Assembly: GCA_012798025.1 (NCBI GenBank)
Contig: JAAZNX010000233.1
Coordinates: 1-10,974 of the forward strand
Source: Methanothrix sp.
GTDB lineage: Archaea; Halobacteriota; Methanosarcinia; Methanotrichales; Methanotrichaceae
Length of the DNA: 10,974 nucleotides
Reading direction: 5' to 3'
Shown here: one piece after another, positions 1 to 7,039 of the stretch
Numbering within the stretch: the first letter of the stretch is position 1
Layout: each line of letters opens with the position of its first letter
Translations under genes and position numbers: made by a program
The notes under the pieces: model-generated
What the model was told of the DNA's origin: nothing
The model's database searches: none
Seen by the model: the letters and a program-made list of their open reading frames with translations, nothing else

Positions 1-564
1 GCAGAGATCAAAGCGGAAAGCGACATTTGCTGCACCTCCGCAAACGGCGTGCAGGTCGTAAATTCGCTGAAAGAAAGCCAGGTGATCTTCGTTCCGGACA
101 GGAATCTGGCAGCATACGTTGCCCGTCATACCAGGAAGCAGATCATACCATGGGATGGTTATTGCTATGTGCATGATAACTTCACATCAAACGAAATAAT
201 GGCGGCTCGTGCATTGCATCCGAAGGCTGAAGTACTCGTGCATCCGGAGTGCAGGCCAGAGGTGATCGACAGGGCCGACTTCGTCTACAGCACCGCCGGG
301 ATGGCACGCCATGTCCGATCGAGCGCAGCACGCGAGTTCATCATAGGAACGGAGGTTGGCATGATCTATCGGCTTGTGAAGGAAAATCCTGGGAAAGAGT
401 TCTTTTCGCTCAGCGAAAAGGCAATCTGCCAAAACATGAAAAAGACCAACCTGGAAGATGTGCTGCGAGCACTGCAGACCCTGGAGACACGTGTGAGCGT
501 GCCAGAAGATATCGCATCAAGGGCGAGAAGGTCGATTGAGAGGATGCTGGCAGTCAAGATCTGA
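1..564 (+). CDS. nadA: Quinolinate synthase NadA, 3' part (5' end outside window)
   Basis: NadA condenses iminoaspartate with dihydroxyacetone phosphate to make quinolinate, the pyridine-ring precursor of NAD, in the cytosol. It carries a [4Fe-4S] cluster held by three cysteines. Two of these are visible: the Cys in WDGYCYVHDNF (codon 163-165) and the Cys in AICQNMKK (codon 427-429). The first would lie upstream of the window. Other family landmarks are CCTSAN near the left edge, the PDRNLAAYV segment and LVHPECRPEV. The frame is open from base 1 with no start codon, so an internal GTG at 49 is not the true start. The gene ends at a TGA at 562-564. Only about 187 residues are present out of the roughly 300 usual for the family. 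The next gene has its own TATA-like element directly after the stop, so nadA is probably not co-transcribed with the ribosomal cluster. Recognition is from motifs seen in the translation. Confidence 0.95.
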   Translation, partial: AEIKAESDICCTSANGVQVVNSLKESQVIFVPDRNLAAYVARHTRKQIIPWDGYCYVHDNFTSNEIMAARALHPKAEVLVHPECRPEVIDRADFVYSTAGMARHVRSSAAREFIIGTEVGMIYRLVKENPGKEFFSLSEKAICQNMKKTNLEDVLRALQTLETRVSVPEDIASRARRSIERMLAVKI

Positions 565-565
565 A

Positions 566-580
566 AAAGCATTTATACTT
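566..580 (+). promoter_or_regulatory. Archaeal promoter (BRE/TATA) of the S19e-FtsY cluster
   Basis: The sequence AAAGCATTTATACTT places a TATA-like box (TTTATACTT, 572-580) behind an A-rich BRE-like stretch, right after the nadA stop. Transcription would begin about 25 nt downstream, near 600-605. That leaves a leader of roughly 30 nt before the S19e start at 636, with the ribosome binding site inside it. This is inferred from sequence only. Confidence 0.6.
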
Positions 581-635
581 GTTTCGGCGTAAGGGTTCTG
601 GTTTGTTCCTTATCATCTTTGGAGGATTGAAGGAT

Positions 636-1097
636 TTGACAACTGTTTACGATGTGCCTCCCCATGACTTGATCGCTGCCGTAGCCCAAGAGCTGAAGGC
701 GGCAGGCAAAGTTGTGCCGCCCGCATGGGCTGAATTTGCCAAGACAGGGGTAAGCAAGGAGATGCCGCCCACCAACCCCGACTGGTGGTTTGTGAGGTGC
801 GCATCTGTACTGCGCAGAATATACATCGACGGCCCCGTAGGCGTTTCACGCCTGCGAAGCTTCTATGGCGGAAAGCACCGCAAGGGTGTAGCTACAGGAC
901 ACTTCAAGAAAGGTAGCGGCTCAGTGGTACGTGAGGCTTTGCAGCAGCTTGAGATGGCGGGTTATGTCAAGAAGATAAAGAAAGGGCGCCAAATGACGCC
1001 GGAAGGCCAGGCATTCCTAGACGATATGGCCCATAAGATAAGGAGCAAAATACAGAGCTTTCCGGCTCAGTCCGCGGCTGAACCTGCCGCAGAATAG
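636..1097 (+). CDS. rps19e: 30S ribosomal protein S19e
   Basis: S19e is a small-subunit ribosomal protein found only in archaea and eukaryotes. It binds the head of the 30S particle and is needed for small-subunit rRNA maturation in eukaryotes. The 153-residue product matches the family's usual length of about 150. It has the typical N-terminus TTVYDVPPHDLI, the WFVRCASVLRRIYIDGPVG helix region, the basic loop YGGKHRKGVATGHF and a winged-helix C-terminal half ending in EMAGYVKKIKKGR. I chose the TTG at 636 because GGAGG lies at 621-625 and because family members begin at (M)TTVYDVPP. The open frame extends to a TTG at 579, but that codon lies inside the TATA-like element. The gene heads the information-processing cluster and is followed 21 nt later by a PDCD5-family gene, the usual order in euryarchaea. 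Confidence 0.95.
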   Translation: MTTVYDVPPHDLIAAVAQELKAAGKVVPPAWAEFAKTGVSKEMPPTNPDWWFVRCASVLRRIYIDGPVGVSRLRSFYGGKHRKGVATGHFKKGSGSVVREALQQLEMAGYVKKIKKGRQMTPEGQAFLDDMAHKIRSKIQSFPAQSAAEPAAE

Positions 1098-1118
1098 GCA
1101 TAAAAGAGGTAAAGTCAT

Positions 1119-1460
1119 ATGGCTGATGATGAGCTTGCAGAATTAAGACGTAAGAGGCTGGAGCAGATCCAAAAGCAACAGATGGATTCGCAAATGATGG
1201 CAGCTCAGCAAGAGCAGGCCCAGCAGGAGCTAGAGGCCAAAAAGGCAGCCGTCATGAGGGCCATCCTCACACCCGAAGCCCGAGAAAGGCTGAATGCGAT
1301 ACGCATGACCAGGCCTGAGTTCGTCGCTCAGATCGAAGGTCAGCTCATCATGCTCGCTCAGAGCGGTAGGCTGCGGGGTGCGATCACCGACGAGCAGCTC
1401 AAGGCAATCCTCAAGCAGGCCCAGCCCAAGAAGAGAGACATCACGATAACCAGGAAATAA
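1119..1460 (+). CDS. PDCD5/TFAR19-family DNA-binding protein
   Basis: This 113-residue protein belongs to the PDCD5 (TFAR19) family, small helical proteins conserved in archaea and eukaryotes. The archaeal members are annotated as DNA-binding proteins, but their cellular role is not settled. The N-terminus ([18 protein letters not shown]) starts a long charged, Gln-rich helix of about 45 residues. The conserved three-helix core follows: [19 protein letters not shown], then ALVxQIE-like [20 protein letters not shown] and [11 protein letters not shown]. The C-terminus is basic ([10 protein letters not shown]). The ATG at 1119 follows an AGAGGT site at 1105-1110. Pairing with rps19e is conserved in archaea, which suggests a ribosome- or translation-linked role, but that link is inference. 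Family assignment is secure from the core motif. Confidence 0.92.
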   Translation: MADDELAELRRKRLEQIQKQQMDSQMMAAQQEQAQQELEAKKAAVMRAILTPEARERLNAIRMTRPEFVAQIEGQLIMLAQSGRLRGAITDEQLKAILKQAQPKKRDITITRK

Positions 1461-1475
1461 CGGCAAAGGCATTTG

Positions 1476-2132
1476 ATGAATGTTGCAGTCCTGTTTTCCG
1501 GCGGGAAGGACAGCGGTTTGACAACGCTCCTCCTCGAACCATTCTTCGACGAGATCGAGCTCGTCACATTCAGCTTTGGCAGTGACGATGCCTGGAAGGT
1601 GGCTGCAGCCGCTGCAGCTGAGATTGGCCACCCCCACAGGAAAGTTGTCTTCGAGAATGGTGTACTGGAAAGAAGCCTGGAGATACTGCTATCTACGGGC
1701 TACCCAAACGATGCTCTAAATTACGTTCATCAGGTTGCAGTAGAGACGATGGCCGAGACCCATGAGTTTGTAGCAGATGGAACGAGGCGAGATGATCGTG
1801 CGCCAAAGATGAGCTTTAGCACAATCCGAAGCCTCGAGGACAGGTTCCATATGCAATACCTCAGGCCCCTGGCGGGCCTTGGAAAAAAGGCCATCAATGC
1901 TATGGCACGACGCTATTTTGACTTCGCGGAGGAACCATCCACGAGGCATCCCGCCTCGGACTTCGAGGTGGGCCTGAGATATGCGCTCCAAGAGAGGCAC
2001 GGCCAGAGGGAAGTCGACAGAATATTCCCCCCAAATCATACACACACCAGAGTTATTCGGAGGAAGAGAATTGTCCAAGAAATTGTTAGGCAAGAAGATC
2101 AGGCTTGCCAAGGCATTCAATCAGAATCGTAG
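1476..2132 (+). CDS. PP-loop superfamily ATPase of unknown substrate (archaeal conserved)
   Basis: The 218-residue product opens with [15 protein letters not shown]. Its SGGKDS at residues 8-13 is the pyrophosphate-binding PP-loop of the N-type ATP pyrophosphatases, which adenylate a substrate for amidation or thiolation (for example tRNA-modifying ThiI/TtcA/MnmA, ExsB, GMP synthetase). A second conserved-looking block, [11 protein letters not shown], lies at about residues 100-110, where the family often contacts the adenylate. No Cys pair, THUMP domain or other fused domain is visible, so the substrate is unknown. I chose the ATG at 1476 (AAAGG at 1465-1469). A TTG at 1473 is in frame but is too close to that site. 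The last 20 or so codons overlap rpl39e by 62 nt in another frame, and the L39e ribosome binding site lies inside this gene. The position between PDCD5 and L39e suggests an RNA-modification or ribosome-linked role, which is an inference. Confidence 0.8.
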   Translation: MNVAVLFSGGKDSGLTTLLLEPFFDEIELVTFSFGSDDAWKVAAAAAAEIGHPHRKVVFENGVLERSLEILLSTGYPNDALNYVHQVAVETMAETHEFVADGTRRDDRAPKMSFSTIRSLEDRFHMQYLRPLAGLGKKAINAMARRYFDFAEEPSTRHPASDFEVGLRYALQERHGQREVDRIFPPNHTHTRVIRRKRIVQEIVRQEDQACQGIQSES

Positions 2133-2223
2133 GGTGCCTGCCTGGGTCATTGTTAAGACCATGAGGCGCGTGGTGACGCACCCCAAGAGACGACACTGGA
2201 GAAGAAGTACTTTAGAGGCGTGA
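2071..2223 (+). CDS. rpl39e: 50S ribosomal protein L39e
   Basis: L39e is a very small, basic large-subunit protein of archaea and eukaryotes that lines the peptide exit tunnel. The 50-residue product is the full family length and carries the expected sequence: [20 protein letters not shown], then VPAWVIVKT and the Arg/His-rich end [16 protein letters not shown]. The start is the TTG at 2071, six bases after a strong GGAGGA site (2059-2064). The open frame extends further upstream to 1981, but that part is a shadow of the PP-loop gene. It overlaps the end of that gene by 62 nt and is followed after 3 nt by rpl31e, so it is translationally embedded in the cluster. Confidence 0.93.
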   Translation: MSKKLLGKKIRLAKAFNQNRRVPAWVIVKTMRRVVTHPKRRHWRRSTLEA

Positions 2224-2226
2224 TAA

Positions 2227-2493
2227 ATGGCTGAGACTGAGAGAGTTTACACAATTCCCCTTGGTGTTGTGAAGTCCGTTCCAATTTACAGAAGGTCCAA
2301 CCGGGCCATGGCCGAGGTGCGCAAGTACCTTGCACGGCATATGAAAACCCCCGCAGAGGATATAAAGATCGATCCAGGCTTGAACGCAGCAATCTGGGCA
2401 AGAGGCGACATGAAGCCACCCTTGCGCGTCAGAGTTCGGGCGGTCAAGTTCGAAGACGGCGGGGTTGAGGCAGAGTTTGCAGGCGAGCGATAA
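2227..2493 (+). CDS. rpl31e: 50S ribosomal protein L31e
   Basis: L31e is a large-subunit protein of archaea and eukaryotes located beside the peptide tunnel exit, where it helps dock SRP and chaperones. The 88-residue product fits the family length. It shows RVYTIPLG, the helix RRSNRAMAEVRKYLARHMK, the IKIDPGLNAAIWARG segment and a terminal strand PPLRVRVRAVKFEDG. The ATG at 2227 follows GAGG at 2215-2218, which lies inside the end of rpl39e. The TGA of rpl39e is separated from the ATG by 3 nt, so translation is probably coupled. The following eif6 gene begins inside its 3' end. Confidence 0.95.
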   Translation: MAETERVYTIPLGVVKSVPIYRRSNRAMAEVRKYLARHMKTPAEDIKIDPGLNAAIWARGDMKPPLRVRVRAVKFEDGGVEAEFAGER

Positions 2494-3148
2494 AAGGCTG
2501 AAGATTGCAGGCAGCCCCCTTCTGGGAGTCTTTGCCAGGGCGACAGAGAAGGTTGTCCTCGTTCCGCGTGAGGTTGCACCAGAGGAGCTGAAAGCTCTGC
2601 AGGAAGGGTTGAAGGTTGATGCGGTGAGCTTGCAGGCTGCGGGGAGCGCTGTTGTTGGCTCCTTGATCTCCGCCAATAGCTTCGGCTTCGTGATCACTCA
2701 TCATGCAGGCGACGAGGAGATCAGCATCCTGCGCGAGCATGGACGAGTGGCCAGGCTGCCTTCTAAGATCAACGCGGCGGGCAACGTGATTCTGGCAAAC
2801 GATTGTGCGGCCCTGGTTCACCCCGGACTTTCCGCCAGGGCCTGCGAGACAGTAGCTAAAATCCTGGGCGTGACGGTGGTTAAGGGAACCATCGGAGGCT
2901 TGAAGACTGTCGGCATGGCGGGCGTCGCAACCAACAAGGGCTTGCTCGTGCATCCGCGTGTCTCTGCAGAGGAGATTGCTGTCCTGGAAAAGCTCTTCGA
3001 GCTGCCAGTAGATGTGGGCACAGTCAACCTCGGCTCGCCACTGGTGGGATCAGGCTTGCTGGCCAACAGCAAAGGATACTTTGCAGGCATAGAGACCTCG
3101 GGACCGGAGCTGGGTCGCATTGAAGATTCATTGGGTTTCCTGGTTTAA
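2477..3148 (+). CDS. eif6: Translation initiation factor aIF-6 (ribosome anti-association factor)
   Basis: aIF-6 binds the large ribosomal subunit and blocks premature joining with the small subunit. The eukaryotic homologue also works in 60S biogenesis. The fold is a pseudo-fivefold pentein, and five related strand-turn units can be read in the translation: GSPLLGVFARAT, GSAVVGSLISANSFGFVI, INAAGNVILANDCAALVHP, GLKTVGMAGVATNKGLLVHP and NLGSPLVGSGLLANSKGYFAG. I chose the TTG at 2477 (223 aa), six bases after GAGG at 2467-2470. This leaves about ten residues before the conserved GSPLLGVFA, as usual for archaeal members. A TTG at 2465 is also in frame but lacks a comparable site. The gene overlaps rpl31e by 17 nt. 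A start at CTG 2498 is a less likely alternative. Confidence 0.94.
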   Translation: MQASDKRLKIAGSPLLGVFARATEKVVLVPREVAPEELKALQEGLKVDAVSLQAAGSAVVGSLISANSFGFVITHHAGDEEISILREHGRVARLPSKINAAGNVILANDCAALVHPGLSARACETVAKILGVTVVKGTIGGLKTVGMAGVATNKGLLVHPRVSAEEIAVLEKLFELPVDVGTVNLGSPLVGSGLLANSKGYFAGIETSGPELGRIEDSLGFLV

Positions 3149-3179
3149 TTAAAATGGTTAAAAGAGTTGGGGTGAAGCG

Positions 3180-3368
3180 ATGAGCAGATTCGAAATCAAA
3201 GGACAGTATAGGGGAGGGCTTGTCGGCAAGACATGGCTGCCCTTTACCAAGATCGTAGAGAGTCAGAGCGAAAAGAATGCTCGAGAATGGGTCTATTCCC
3301 TGATGGGAAGTGAACATGGCCTAAAGAGGGATCTCATCAAAATAGACGAGGTGAAGGCAATTGAGTAG
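3180..3368 (+). CDS. rpl18a: 50S ribosomal protein L18Ae (LX)
   Basis: L18Ae/LX is a short archaeal large-subunit protein corresponding to part of eukaryotic eL20. The 62-residue product has the characteristic start FEIKGQYRGGL and continues with a WLPFTKIVESQSEKNAREWVYS-type segment and a terminal strand RDLIKIDEVKAI. The ATG at 3180 follows GGGGTGA (3169-3175), a good match to the archaeal anti-Shine-Dalgarno. A 31-nt AT-rich gap separates it from eif6. Its stop codon overlaps the start of pfdA in the 8-nt arrangement TTGAGTAG, indicating coupling. Confidence 0.9.
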   Translation: MSRFEIKGQYRGGLVGKTWLPFTKIVESQSEKNAREWVYSLMGSEHGLKRDLIKIDEVKAIE

Positions 3369-3819
3369 CACTCCTAGAGGCGAGGAGGAGATCAGAAGGC
3401 TGCTGGCTGCATACCAGCAGTACCAGGCTCAGGCCGAATCCATCATACAACAGATAAACCTGACTCAGTTGACGGCTGAAGGTCTCAACCGCGCAGTTAG
3501 CGCAGTCGAAGCCCTGGATAAGGCAGAGGTCGGACAGGAGATGCTAGTCCCCATCGGGTCTGGATCATTCATCTACGGCAAGCTCGCCTCTGTGGAGAAG
3601 GTCATTCTCAACGTAGGCGCGGGCGTGAGCATTGAAAAGACCGCGGCAGAGGCCAAGGAGACTTTGCAGGCCCGCAGGGCAGAAGTCCTCGAGGGATCGA
3701 AAAAGCTAAACGAGGTGCTAGCTAAGGTCGATCAAGAGATGCAGAAGATCCAGGCCATGATGCAGAAGTTCGAAAAGGGCCAGCAGTTTTCGGGTCAAGG
3801 GAGCGAAGGGATTGTTTAA
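3361..3819 (+). CDS. pfdA: Prefoldin subunit alpha
   Basis: Prefoldin alpha is one of two subunits of the jellyfish-shaped hexameric cytosolic chaperone that holds unfolded proteins and passes them to the thermosome. The 152-residue product has an N-terminal coiled coil (about residues 5-50, rich in Gln/Glu/Ala) and the central beta-hairpin block with EMLVPIGSGSFIYGKL and KVILNVGAGVSIEK. A C-terminal coiled coil (about 90-140) follows. This pair of hairpins flanked by helices identifies the alpha rather than the beta class. The start is the TTG at 3361, overlapping the L18Ae stop by 8 nt. The 3' end overlaps ftsY by 8 nt in the same way. The order LX-pfdA-ftsY is conserved in euryarchaea. Confidence 0.93.
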   Translation: MSSTPRGEEEIRRLLAAYQQYQAQAESIIQQINLTQLTAEGLNRAVSAVEALDKAEVGQEMLVPIGSGSFIYGKLASVEKVILNVGAGVSIEKTAAEAKETLQARRAEVLEGSKKLNEVLAKVDQEMQKIQAMMQKFEKGQQFSGQGSEGIV

Positions 3820-4921
3820 TCGGTTCAAGGAGAAGCTCGCAGGCTTCAAAGAGGCACTGTCCACGAAGGTCATCGAGAAGGTTGGAGCCAAGTTGGAGAA
3901 ACAGGTGCCTGAGGCCCGCGAGCCGCCTGCCAATAATGAGGTAACGCAAAAAGAGGTGCCAACGCTACATTCTGTTTTGGAATCTTCCAAATCTGAGGTT
4001 CAGACTGCCAAGCCCAAAAATAGATTTTCATTCCTGGAAAAGGCAAAGAGCCTTGTCTTCGAGCAGGAAGTAATCCTGGATGAGCATGACCTGGAAGAGC
4101 CGCTATGGGCTTTGGAGATGGCCCTGCTCGAGAGCGACGTTGCACTGCCTGTCGCAGAGGAGATAGTCAAAGAGGTCAAGTCCGGTCTGGTCGGCGCAAA
4201 GAAGAAGATCGGCGCTGACACAGGGCGACTGGCGGAGGATGCGCTGAGAAATGCGCTTGTCAATCTGCTCTCCCGGAACCATCTGGACTTCGACGAGTAC
4301 ATTGCAAAAGCAGAAAAGCCGGTCAAGATCCTCTTTGTGGGAGTAAATGGCACCGGAAAGACGACTAGCATTGCCAAAGTTGCGAGATATTTGATGGACC
4401 ACAATTACTCTGTAGTTCTGGCTGCGGGCGATACATTCCGCGCCGGAGCCATTGAGCAATTGGAGGTACACGCAGACAACTTGGGGCTGAAGGTGGTCAA
4501 GCACAAGACAGGCGGCGACCCGGCTGCTGTGATCTTCGATGCCATCGAATATGCCAAAGCTCACAACAAAGATGTCGTCTTAGCTGATACCGCAGGCAGG
4601 CTGCACACCAACATCAACCTCATGGATCAGATGCGCAAGATCGTGAGGGTCACAAAGCCGGATCTGCTCATCTTCGTCGACGAGGCAATAGCTGGCAATG
4701 ATGCCGTGGAGAGGGCGCGCCTCTTCAACGAGTCGGTGCCCATCGGCGGATCGATCCTTACCAAGACGGATGCGGACGCGAAGGGCGGCTCAGCCATCTC
4801 GATCGCCTACATCACAGGCAAGCCCGTGCTATTCTTAGGCGTGGGCCAGACCTATCCGGACCTTGTGAAGTTCGAGCCTCGCTGGCTGGTGGACAGACTG
4901 ATGGGTGAGGCAGAGGCGTAA
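3812..4921 (+). CDS. ftsY: Signal recognition particle receptor FtsY
   Basis: FtsY is the membrane-associated GTPase that receives ribosome-nascent chain-SRP complexes and pairs with Ffh/SRP54 to hand them to the Sec translocon. The 369-residue product has a charged N-terminal region (about 1-80) with a basic amphipathic start MFNRFKEKLAGFK, likely for membrane contact. It then has the helical N domain and a G domain. GTPase motifs are visible: GVNGTGKTT at 177-185 (P-loop), DTFRAGAIEQL, DTAGRL starting at 259 and TKTD at 317-320 followed by ADAKGG. The C-terminal GVGQTYPDLVKFEP is typical of SRP GTPases. The start is the TTG at 3812, overlapping pfdA by 8 nt, with purine-rich AAGGGAG upstream (3798-3803). 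It ends 8 nt before the convergent synthetase gene. Confidence 0.96.
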   Translation: MFNRFKEKLAGFKEALSTKVIEKVGAKLEKQVPEAREPPANNEVTQKEVPTLHSVLESSKSEVQTAKPKNRFSFLEKAKSLVFEQEVILDEHDLEEPLWALEMALLESDVALPVAEEIVKEVKSGLVGAKKKIGADTGRLAEDALRNALVNLLSRNHLDFDEYIAKAEKPVKILFVGVNGTGKTTSIAKVARYLMDHNYSVVLAAGDTFRAGAIEQLEVHADNLGLKVVKHKTGGDPAAVIFDAIEYAKAHNKDVVLADTAGRLHTNINLMDQMRKIVRVTKPDLLIFVDEAIAGNDAVERARLFNESVPIGGSILTKTDADAKGGSAISIAYITGKPVLFLGVGQTYPDLVKFEPRWLVDRLMGEAEA

Positions 4922-4929
4922 AGCCCGGG

Positions 4930-7017
4930 TCACTTCTCACTCTGGACCCTTTTATTGTGCCTGTACATGATGGCCAGGGCATCAGCCACCTCCTCGGGCG
5001 TGGAGAAGACAGGTATTCCCGCTTTCTCCATTCTGATGACATCCTGCATGGCGAACTCCTTTCCTGCCACGCAGGCGATTATGGGCTTGCCCTTGTAGTC
5101 GATGCTCTTCAAGGCATCAACATAGCTGTCCAGGATCTCTGCCTGGAGCACGACGATGAAGCTGCCAACATCACTGCTATCCACCCCAATCTCTATCGTC
5201 TTCTTAACAATGTCGGCATCCTGGCTGAAGGTATAATCGACGGGATTCATGCCGCAGACATAGTCCGGCAAAAGCTTCTTGAGACGCTCCTTTAAATGAG
5301 GCTCAAGCTCCGAGAGTCGCATTCCGTTGTCGGTAATGGCATCAGCAGCGATGACCCCAAGCGAGCCTGCATAAGTTATTATGAACACACCATCTCGGTC
5401 TGGTAAGGGTTGCTTGGAGATGGCACGTGCCAGGCCGAACATGTGCTCGTAGTCTCTGGCGCGAATTATCCCGGACTGTCTGAAGATGGCGCTGAAGATC
5501 TGATCGTTGCCTGCCAGGGAGGCTGTATGCGATGCAACTGCCTTTTTTCCAGCGTCGGTACGACCTGACTTTAACACCACAATGGGCTTCTCAAGGGTGA
5601 TCTTCCTGGCCACGTCTATGAACCTCCTGCCACCCTTCACGGACTCCAGGTACATGCAGATGACATCGATGTTCTCGTCCTTGCTCACAGCTTCAAGGAT
5701 ATCTGTCTCGTTGATGTCCAGTTTGTTGCCGATGGTGGCGATGATGCCGAAGTCCATTATGAGCCTCAGCCCCCATAGCATTCCGGCTGCGCACACTCCT
5801 GCCTGGGAGACAAGGCCGATGTTGCCCTTGCTGAGGGCGTCGACCAAGCCAATGGACTGAACCATGCTGCAGTGGGTATTGATGATGCCTGAGCAGTTTG
5901 GCCCCAGCAGACGCACGCCGTATCTGTCTGCTATCTCCTTCATCTCCAGCTCTATCTTTTTGCCTTCTGCTCCCAGCTCAGCAAAGCCTGCAGACTCAAC
6001 GACGATGAAGCGCACGCCACATTTGCAGCACTCCTCAACAACATCTGGCGTCATTCCTGCCGACACAAGGATAATTGCCACATCCACTGGCGCAGGGACG
6101 GCGCTAATTCTAGGATAGGCCTTGATGCCGCAGATATCCTTTGCTTTGGGGTTGATGGGATAGAGCACTCCTGGAAATTTGTGGCTGACCAAATTGGTGA
6201 AAACATTCCATCCAAGCTTTCCTGGAGTTCCAGAAGCTCCAATGACCGCAATGCTCTTTGGATAGAATAGGTCGTGCAAATCAAGTTTTGCAGATGCAGG
6301 GGCCTCGGCCCTTGGCTCTCCCAGGATTATCCTGGCATCGACTACCGTGTATCCCTCTGGATAAAGGAAGACTGGATTCAGATCCATCTCTGAGACGTCA
6401 GGATTTTTCATCACGAAATCTGATATTTGCAACAGAAGCTGCTTTAATGCTGCAATGTCTGCCAAGTGTCCGCGATATCCTTTGAGGAGGGCGTAGCCTT
6501 TGATCTCCTCGATCATGCTTTGTGCATCCGACTCCGTGATCGGAATGGACCTGAAGGAGACATCTTTGAGGACCTCGACGAATACGCCGCCAAGGCCAAA
6601 CATAAGCACTGGCCCGAAAGTGGCATCACTCGCAACGCCGACGATTATCTCCAGCCCTGGCCTGGCCATCTTTTGCACTGATACGCCCACTATATCATGA
6701 AAGTCTCTGATGATTTCCCTGTATGCCCTGCGCACGGCATCCTCGTCTTCAAGGTTAAGTTTGACTCCGCCGGCATCTGATTTATGGACAACCTCTGGTG
6801 AGAGCACCTTCATTGCCACTGGGGAGTCGAGGGACTGGAATAGCTGCACAGCCTCATCTTCAGATCTTGCCAATCCTGCACCGGTGGTGTAGATCCCCAA
6901 GGATTCCAGAACGGCTTTGCTCTCGTGCTCCATCAGGTAGGTCCTTCCCGATGCAAGTGCCTGATCCATAACCTTCCTAGCTTGTCCTGCCATTTCGACC
7001 TCTAGATAATTATCCAT
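4930..7017 (-). CDS. Acetate/acyl-CoA synthetase (ADP-forming), fused beta-alpha type
   Basis: ADP-forming acyl-CoA synthetases interconvert acyl-CoA + ADP + Pi with acid + CoA + ATP through acyl-phosphate and phosphohistidine intermediates. This 695-residue fusion begins with the ATP-grasp (beta) domain, about residues 10-232, including VVHKSDAGGV with H78 and the EMDLNPV metal-site block. The CoA-binding domain follows from about 248 (VIGASGTPGKLGW at 258-270), then the succinyl-CoA-synthetase-like ligase domains. H497 in SHTASLAG is the expected phosphorylated histidine. The beta-then-alpha order is the reverse of the commoner alpha-beta fusion. GPNCSG (372-377), SQAG (404-407) and AGSLG (550-554) differ from the usual GPNCLG, SQSG and GGPG-type motifs, so the acyl substrate may not be acetate. 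An in-frame ATG at 6993, preceded by AGAGGT, is a competing start. The gene is convergent with ftsY and divergent from a 124-aa gene. Confidence 0.9.
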   Translation of the reverse strand: MDNYLEVEMAGQARKVMDQALASGRTYLMEHESKAVLESLGIYTTGAGLARSEDEAVQLFQSLDSPVAMKVLSPEVVHKSDAGGVKLNLEDEDAVRRAYREIIRDFHDIVGVSVQKMARPGLEIIVGVASDATFGPVLMFGLGGVFVEVLKDVSFRSIPITESDAQSMIEEIKGYALLKGYRGHLADIAALKQLLLQISDFVMKNPDVSEMDLNPVFLYPEGYTVVDARIILGEPRAEAPASAKLDLHDLFYPKSIAVIGASGTPGKLGWNVFTNLVSHKFPGVLYPINPKAKDICGIKAYPRISAVPAPVDVAIILVSAGMTPDVVEECCKCGVRFIVVESAGFAELGAEGKKIELEMKEIADRYGVRLLGPNCSGIINTHCSMVQSIGLVDALSKGNIGLVSQAGVCAAGMLWGLRLIMDFGIIATIGNKLDINETDILEAVSKDENIDVICMYLESVKGGRRFIDVARKITLEKPIVVLKSGRTDAGKKAVASHTASLAGNDQIFSAIFRQSGIIRARDYEHMFGLARAISKQPLPDRDGVFIITYAGSLGVIAADAITDNGMRLSELEPHLKERLKKLLPDYVCGMNPVDYTFSQDADIVKKTIEIGVDSSDVGSFIVVLQAEILDSYVDALKSIDYKGKPIIACVAGKEFAMQDVIRMEKAGIPVFSTPEEVADALAIMYRHNKRVQSEK
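6998..7003 (-). promoter_or_regulatory. Internal ribosome binding site bearing on the synthetase start
   Basis: Read on the minus strand, the first codons contain AGAGGT followed four bases later by an in-frame ATG (6991-6993). The upstream ATG at 7015-7017 has no recognisable Shine-Dalgarno site. Either translation begins at 6993 (687 aa), or the mRNA is leaderless and starts at 7017. The sequence alone does not decide. Confidence 0.45.
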
Positions 7018-7039
7018 CTTATTCGCAAACGCCGCTGCT

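Noticed and set aside
579..635. N-terminal extension of S19e from the TTG at 579
   Set aside because: This codon lies in the TATA-like element, and the 19 extra residues do not match the S19e family N-terminus. The TTG at 636 has a GGAGG site.
1230..1637. 135-aa minus-strand frame under the PDCD5 and PP-loop genes
   Set aside because: Antisense to two well-supported genes, with no start signal and a Cys/Leu-rich translation typical of shadows.
1981..2070. Longer L39e open frame beginning at 1981
   Set aside because: Family length is about 50 residues, and the strong ribosome binding site directs the TTG at 2071. The upstream part is an alternative frame of the PP-loop gene.
3145..3165. AT-rich stretch (TTTAATTAAAATGG) as an internal promoter before L18Ae
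   Set aside because: Predicted transcription would begin almost at the L18Ae ATG, which is incompatible with its clear SD site. The gap fits ordinary intra-operon spacing.
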